8,535 bases of DNA. Origin: Treponema sp. GTDB lineage: Bacteria > Spirochaetota > Spirochaetia > Treponematales > Breznakiellaceae. A program made the translations under genes and the position numbers. The stretch is from contig JAITLF010000194.1 in NCBI GenBank assembly GCA_031278025.1, forward strand, positions 1 through 8,535. The letters run 5' to 3'. Every line of letters begins with the position of its first letter. Position 1 is the first letter of the stretch. The notes below the pieces were generated by a model. It saw only the letters and a program-made list of their open reading frames with translations. It was not told the DNA's origin and ran no database searches. Shown one piece after another: positions 6,542 to 8,535 of the stretch.

Positions 6542-7758
6542 CTTACCTGATACAAGTCTTCATCATAAAACCGGAACTCCTTTGTTTTTTCGATCCACGC
6601 CGTTTCTTCCTGCCTGAAGTAATCGGTTAAATCCGCATCGTCAAAACTGCTGTCCGTCAGGTAATCCAGAATCACCGGATCCCCCGCCAATAGTTCAATA
6701 GCCGGACGGTCATTCCCCGCCTCATATTTCCCCGGCAGGAAGGAAAACTCTTCGCTGTTTTCCGCCATAAAACGGATGATCCTCAGCGCGTGGAGCAGAG
6801 CGTGGTAGTATTTGCCCGGATGATGAATCAACTGAAAGCCGAAACAGCATTGCCCCTGGTATTTGTGGAAGCCGGGAATAAAACGGTGCCAGCGCAGGAA
6901 CGCCCCCCGGTCCGCAAGGGGATGCCCCGCCTCGTTCCAGGTAGAAAAACCCATCCTCCGGTTATAGTCCATAAGATGTTCCATCCAGGGAGCGCCAAAG
7001 ACCTCGAAAGGCCTGGTGGTTCCCCGTCCTTCACTCACGTTGGTCCCTTCCCAAAGGCACTGGCCGGAATAAAAGATACCGGTATGAAAACCGGAGATAT
7101 TCGGGGAAGGGGCTATGGTCCAGGGAAAAAAACGGGGATCGGCAACCTTATGGGAAATGACGCAGAGGGGAAAATCCGCCCTCAGTTCCGCATAAACATA
7201 CCAGGCCATCTCTCCAATCGTAAGCCCGTAGCGGTGGGGAATCCCCTCAATGCCGATGAAAGAAGCATACCGTGCTTTAAGCGGACTGCCCTCCACCTGG
7301 GTGCCGGCTGGATTTTCCCGGTCCAGGAGCCAGACCGGAAGGGGACGATTTTTAAGGGCAATAAAAAGATTCCGCAGCGTGGAAAGATAGGTGTAGTACC
7401 GGGCCCCCGCATCCTGGAGTTCCACCACCAGCCCGTCCAGGTCGGCCAGTTTTTCCGGCCCCACGCACAGGGCGGCTTCGTCCGACCCGTACAGGGAGAC
7501 CAGTTCACACTCCCCAAGCCCCAAACCGGCATAGGTTCCGGTATCGTCCAGCTTTACCTGATCCTGAAGTTCCCCAAAGAGGCCGTGTTCAGGGATGAAA
7601 AGCCTTTTCAAGTTCCCCCGCCGAAGGAGGGTTTCAAAAAGGTACTCCCCGGTCTCCGCATGCCATGCGGCCTGATTACAGAGAAGCCCCAGCCGCCCAT
7701 CCCACAGAACCGGGTCCTCCTTTTCCCAAAGAGGGGTGAAACCAAAAGAAACCTTCAA
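6538..7758 (-). CDS. namZ: Exo-beta-N-acetylmuramidase NamZ (DUF1343, GH171)
   Basis: A 406-residue glycosidase expected to remove MurNAc from the non-reducing end of peptidoglycan fragments such as MurNAc-GlcNAc. Family blocks in order: IPEHGLFGELQD (55-66), VELQDAGARYYTY (112-124), LDRENPAGT (145-153), APSPNIS (216-222) and the hallmark EGTNVSEGRGTTRPFE (237-252). Length matches the family. The start is a TTG at 7758 (K-V-S-F-G-F-T follows). It is supported by GGGGGGAG 6 nt upstream and by the absence of any nearby ATG in frame before the first conserved block. No signal peptide is visible, whereas Bacillus subtilis NamZ is exported, so this enzyme probably acts in the cytoplasm on imported fragments. 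It is the first gene of the operon, directly behind the promoter. Family assignment is firm; the exact substrate is inferred. Confidence 0.93.
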   Translation of the reverse strand: MKVSFGFTPLWEKEDPVLWDGRLGLLCNQAAWHAETGEYLFETLLRRGNLKRLFIPEHGLFGELQDQVKLDDTGTYAGLGLGECELVSLYGSDEAALCVGPEKLADLDGLVVELQDAGARYYTYLSTLRNLFIALKNRPLPVWLLDRENPAGTQVEGSPLKARYASFIGIEGIPHRYGLTIGEMAWYVYAELRADFPLCVISHKVADPRFFPWTIAPSPNISGFHTGIFYSGQCLWEGTNVSEGRGTTRPFEVFGAPWMEHLMDYNRRMGFSTWNEAGHPLADRGAFLRWHRFIPGFHKYQGQCCFGFQLIHHPGKYYHALLHALRIIRFMAENSEEFSFLPGKYEAGNDRPAIELLAGDPVILDYLTDSSFDDADLTDYFRQEETAWIEKTKEFRFYDEDLYQVS

Positions 7759-7764
7759 TGTACA

Positions 7765-7772
7765 CTCCCCCC
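7765..7772 (-). promoter_or_regulatory. Ribosome binding site that fixes the namZ TTG start
   Basis: On the minus strand GGGGGGAG ends 6 nt before the TTG at 7758. It is a good GGAG-type site although the purine run is all G before the A. It supports initiation at TTG, which usually lowers translation compared with ATG. Confidence 0.65.
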
Positions 7773-7817
7773 TTTTTGTCCCTTCTTAATCCGCAGGGTG
7801 ATATTTTTTTTCGTTTT

Positions 7818-7836
7818 TTTAGTGTATCAGACTAAA
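7818..7836. promoter_or_regulatory. Inverted repeat over the operon -10, candidate MurR operator
   Basis: TTTAGT (7818-7823) and ACTAAA (7831-7836) are perfect 6-bp inverted arms around a 7-nt centre. The repeat covers the whole -10 hexamer of the minus-strand promoter (7821-7826). A protein bound here would block RNA polymerase. The operon encodes an RpiR-type regulator, so MurR is the natural candidate. This is inference: I do not recognise the sequence as a published MurR site, and the flanks are A/T-rich, which raises the chance of coincidence. Confidence 0.4.
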
Positions 7837-7850
7837 TCGGGACCTGTCAA
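7821..7850 (-). promoter_or_regulatory. Sigma70-type promoter of the namZ-murR operon
   Basis: On the minus strand a perfect -35 TTGACA (7850-7845) is followed by an 18-bp spacer and -10 TACACT (7826-7821). TG one base upstream makes it an extended -10 (TGATACACT). An A-run (complement of the T8 at 7855-7862) just upstream of the -35 could act as an UP element. Transcription would start near 7814, giving a leader of about 55 nt before the namZ TTG. No other convincing promoter is seen within the operon. Confidence 0.75.
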
Positions 7851-7869
7851 GAAATTTTTTTTCACTTTG

Positions 7870-7910
7870 CGACACGCCAGATTGCGGCAAACCCAAATTA
7901 CGACACGCCA
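7870..7910. repeat. Short direct repeat resembling the left 21-bp array
   Basis: CGACACGCCA occurs at 7870-7879 and 7901-7910, spaced 31 bp. The 21 bases 7890-7910 begin AAACCCA and end CGCC, recalling the unit of the array at 185-373 (about 12 of 21 identical). CACTTTGCG at 7863-7871 resembles the array core CACTTTTGCG. It may be a decayed relative of the array on the other side of the operon. The match is weak and could be chance. Confidence 0.35.
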
Positions 7911-7971
7911 AAATTGAGGACAGGCCGAACTGAACGCGCCCCAGGCCGGGCGCATTAAACATTCTAAGGGA

Positions 7972-8011
7972 TTGTTTTTTTAGGGTTCCGCGCTATAGTA
8001 AGTACTAGCGC
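7972..8011 (+). promoter_or_regulatory. Plus-strand promoter candidate with overlapping inverted repeat
   Basis: TATAGT at 7994-7999 matches the -10 consensus at five of six positions. TTGTTT at 7972-7977, 16 bp upstream, is a weak -35 within a T-run. GCGCTA (7990-7995) and TAGCGC (8006-8011) are perfect 6-bp inverted arms with a 10-nt spacer; they cover part of the -10 and the likely transcription start. The repeat could be an operator or a hairpin at the very 5' end of the transcript. It would drive the short open frame at 8035 and the lipoprotein gene at 8222. Confidence 0.45.
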
Positions 8012-8034
8012 ATTACCGAAAAGAGGAGCGAATG

Positions 8035-8205
8035 ATGATTGATTGGCCCCCCCCGCTGCGGAAAACGGGCAATAAGTTACCCCCCCCCCCATTCGTTTCT
8101 AAGACCCCCACCCCCTCCCCCTTCTCTATTTCCCCGGCCACCGGCGCAACCGCCGGCACGGGTTTTCTGCCTACTAGCTCTCTTTATTTCCTTATATTCC
8201 CTTAG
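8035..8205 (+). CDS. Short proline-rich open frame with poly-C tracts, possible leader peptide
   Basis: A 56-codon open frame with a well-placed AGAGGAG ribosome binding site (8022-8028), 6 nt before the ATG at 8035. An ATG directly before it at 8032 would give 57 codons but is only 3 nt from that site. The peptide is rich in Pro, Ser and Thr and ends in a hydrophobic stretch (FLPTSSLYFLIFP). I recognise no family. It contains C8 (8047-8054) and C11 (8080-8090) runs. Its TAG stop (8203-8205) is 16 nt before the lipoprotein ATG and just upstream of that gene's ribosome binding site, a layout that allows translational coupling. It could be a real small protein, a leader peptide controlling the lipoprotein, or an untranslated 5' region that happens to be open. 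Confidence 0.35.
   Translation: MIDWPPPLRKTGNKLPPPPFVSKTPTPSPFSISPATGATAGTGFLPTSSLYFLIFP
8047..8054. repeat. Homopolymer run of eight C
   Basis: Eight consecutive C in the short open frame, about 50 bp downstream of the candidate plus-strand promoter. Runs of this length are moderately prone to slippage. A loss of one C here would join the short frame to the lipoprotein frame; a gain of one would give a TAA stop at 8073-8075. Confidence 0.9.
8080..8090. repeat. Homopolymer run of eleven C, slippage-prone
   Basis: Eleven consecutive C, the longest homopolymer in the window, 132 bp upstream of the lipoprotein start. G/C runs of about this length upstream of Treponema pallidum tpr and outer-membrane genes vary in length and alter expression. 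The same may apply here. A run this long is also a known source of sequencing length error, so the exact count needs confirmation. Confidence 0.92.
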
Positions 8206-8221
8206 TCTCAGGAGGTTCTCT

Positions 8222-8535
8222 ATGAAAACCGCGAAACGTGTTTTCCTTGTTGTTGCCGGAGTTCTGTCGGTTTTGCTGGCAGGATGTTTCAACCCTATCA
8301 CCGCCATTCCCCCGGCGGCGCCCGGCGGCGCCGTCCCCACGCAGCGGCAGGGGGACGGCGGGCCGGCTCCCTTTACCGTGGACATCCGCCTTTCCCTGGG
8401 GGATGACGCGGCGGCGGCCCGGTTCCTTGCCGGGCCTTCCACGGACCAGCTAAAGGGCATCTACAACTTCATGGAGCTTGTGGTGCTGAATGACGATACG
8501 AACAAGACTATCTTCACGGCGGCGGAGGCGAGCCG
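8222..8535 (+). CDS. Putative surface lipoprotein, N-terminal part only
   Basis: The first 104 codons of a gene that runs off the window. The N-terminus MKTAKRVFLVVAGVLSVLLAGC is a clear lipoprotein signal: basic start, hydrophobic core, lipobox LAGC with Cys22. The mature part opens FNPITAIPPAAPGGAVP, a Pro/Ala/Gly-rich linker. It is followed by an ordered-looking segment (PFTVDIRLSLGDDAAAARFL near 50-69, then IYNFMELVVLNDDTNKTIF near 81-99). I do not recognise the family with confidence. The ATG has AGGAGG (8210-8215) 6 nt upstream. The gene is divergent from the MurNAc operon and preceded by poly-C tracts, so its expression may vary between cells. Nothing ties its function to peptidoglycan salvage. 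Confidence 0.8.
   Translation, partial: MKTAKRVFLVVAGVLSVLLAGCFNPITAIPPAAPGGAVPTQRQGDGGPAPFTVDIRLSLGDDAAAARFLAGPSTDQLKGIYNFMELVVLNDDTNKTIFTAAEAS

Noticed and set aside
6790..7917. Plus-strand open frame of 375 codons antisense to namZ
   Set aside because: The minus strand encodes the full set of DUF1343 motifs. The plus frame has no domain, and it extends through the minus-strand promoter.
7935..7981. Intrinsic terminator: GCGCCC/GGGCGC hairpin before a T-run
   Set aside because: The stem (about 7936-7953) is separated from the T-run (7975-7981) by about 20 nt, too far for an intrinsic terminator, and no plus-strand gene ends upstream of it.
8165..8198. Second plus-strand promoter with TATATT at 8193-8198
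   Set aside because: No acceptable -35 lies 16-18 bp upstream, and transcription would leave a very short leader. It remains an outside possibility.
8077..8460. Minus-strand frame antisense to the lipoprotein start
   Set aside because: It has no recognisable domain, while the plus strand has a ribosome binding site, a signal peptide and a lipobox over the same bases.

Overview
The window reads as chromosomal DNA of a moderately GC-rich, lipoprotein-bearing bacterium. My best guess is a spirochaete of the Treponema type. The guess rests on relaxed lipoboxes, an ABC sugar importer without a local ATPase, and a divergent small lipoprotein behind long poly-C tracts. No rRNA or marker gene is present to prove it.

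Most of the window (7850 down to 488) is one minus-strand operon of seven genes for salvage of peptidoglycan sugar: namZ (exo-beta-N-acetylmuramidase, DUF1343/GH171), a solute-binding lipoprotein, two CUT1-type sugar permeases, a serine beta-lactamase-fold hydrolase resembling the AmiE amidase, murQ (MurNAc-6-phosphate etherase) and murR (RpiR-family regulator). The last five genes are tightly packed (4-nt overlap, then gaps of 10, 2 and 3 nt). The gaps on either side of the binding-protein gene (78 and 93 nt) hold hairpins. A strong sigma70-type promoter (TTGACA, 18 bp, extended -10) lies 63 bp upstream of namZ. A 6-bp-arm inverted repeat over its -10 is a candidate MurR operator.

The set resembles the Bacillus subtilis murQ-murR-murP-amiE-nagZ-namZ cluster, with an ABC importer in place of the PTS transporter MurP. 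NamZ and the AmiE-like protein show no signal peptide. This suggests that MurNAc-containing disaccharides or muropeptides are imported whole and taken apart in the cytoplasm. A PTS delivers MurNAc already phosphorylated, but an ABC importer does not. A MurNAc kinase and an ABC ATPase must therefore come from elsewhere in the genome, because neither is in the window.

Left of the operon (1-487) there is no convincing gene. The main content is a tandem array of eight 21-bp units plus one decayed unit (185-373) with an invariant 11-bp core.

Right of the operon (7759-8221) is a divergent control region. It holds a plus-strand promoter candidate with an overlapping inverted repeat, then a 56-57 codon open frame containing C8 and C11 runs, then the start of a lipoprotein gene (8222 to the window end). 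Loss of one C from either run would join the short frame to the lipoprotein frame without a stop. Gain of one C would end it early. This has the form of a phase-variation switch and is the most unusual feature here.
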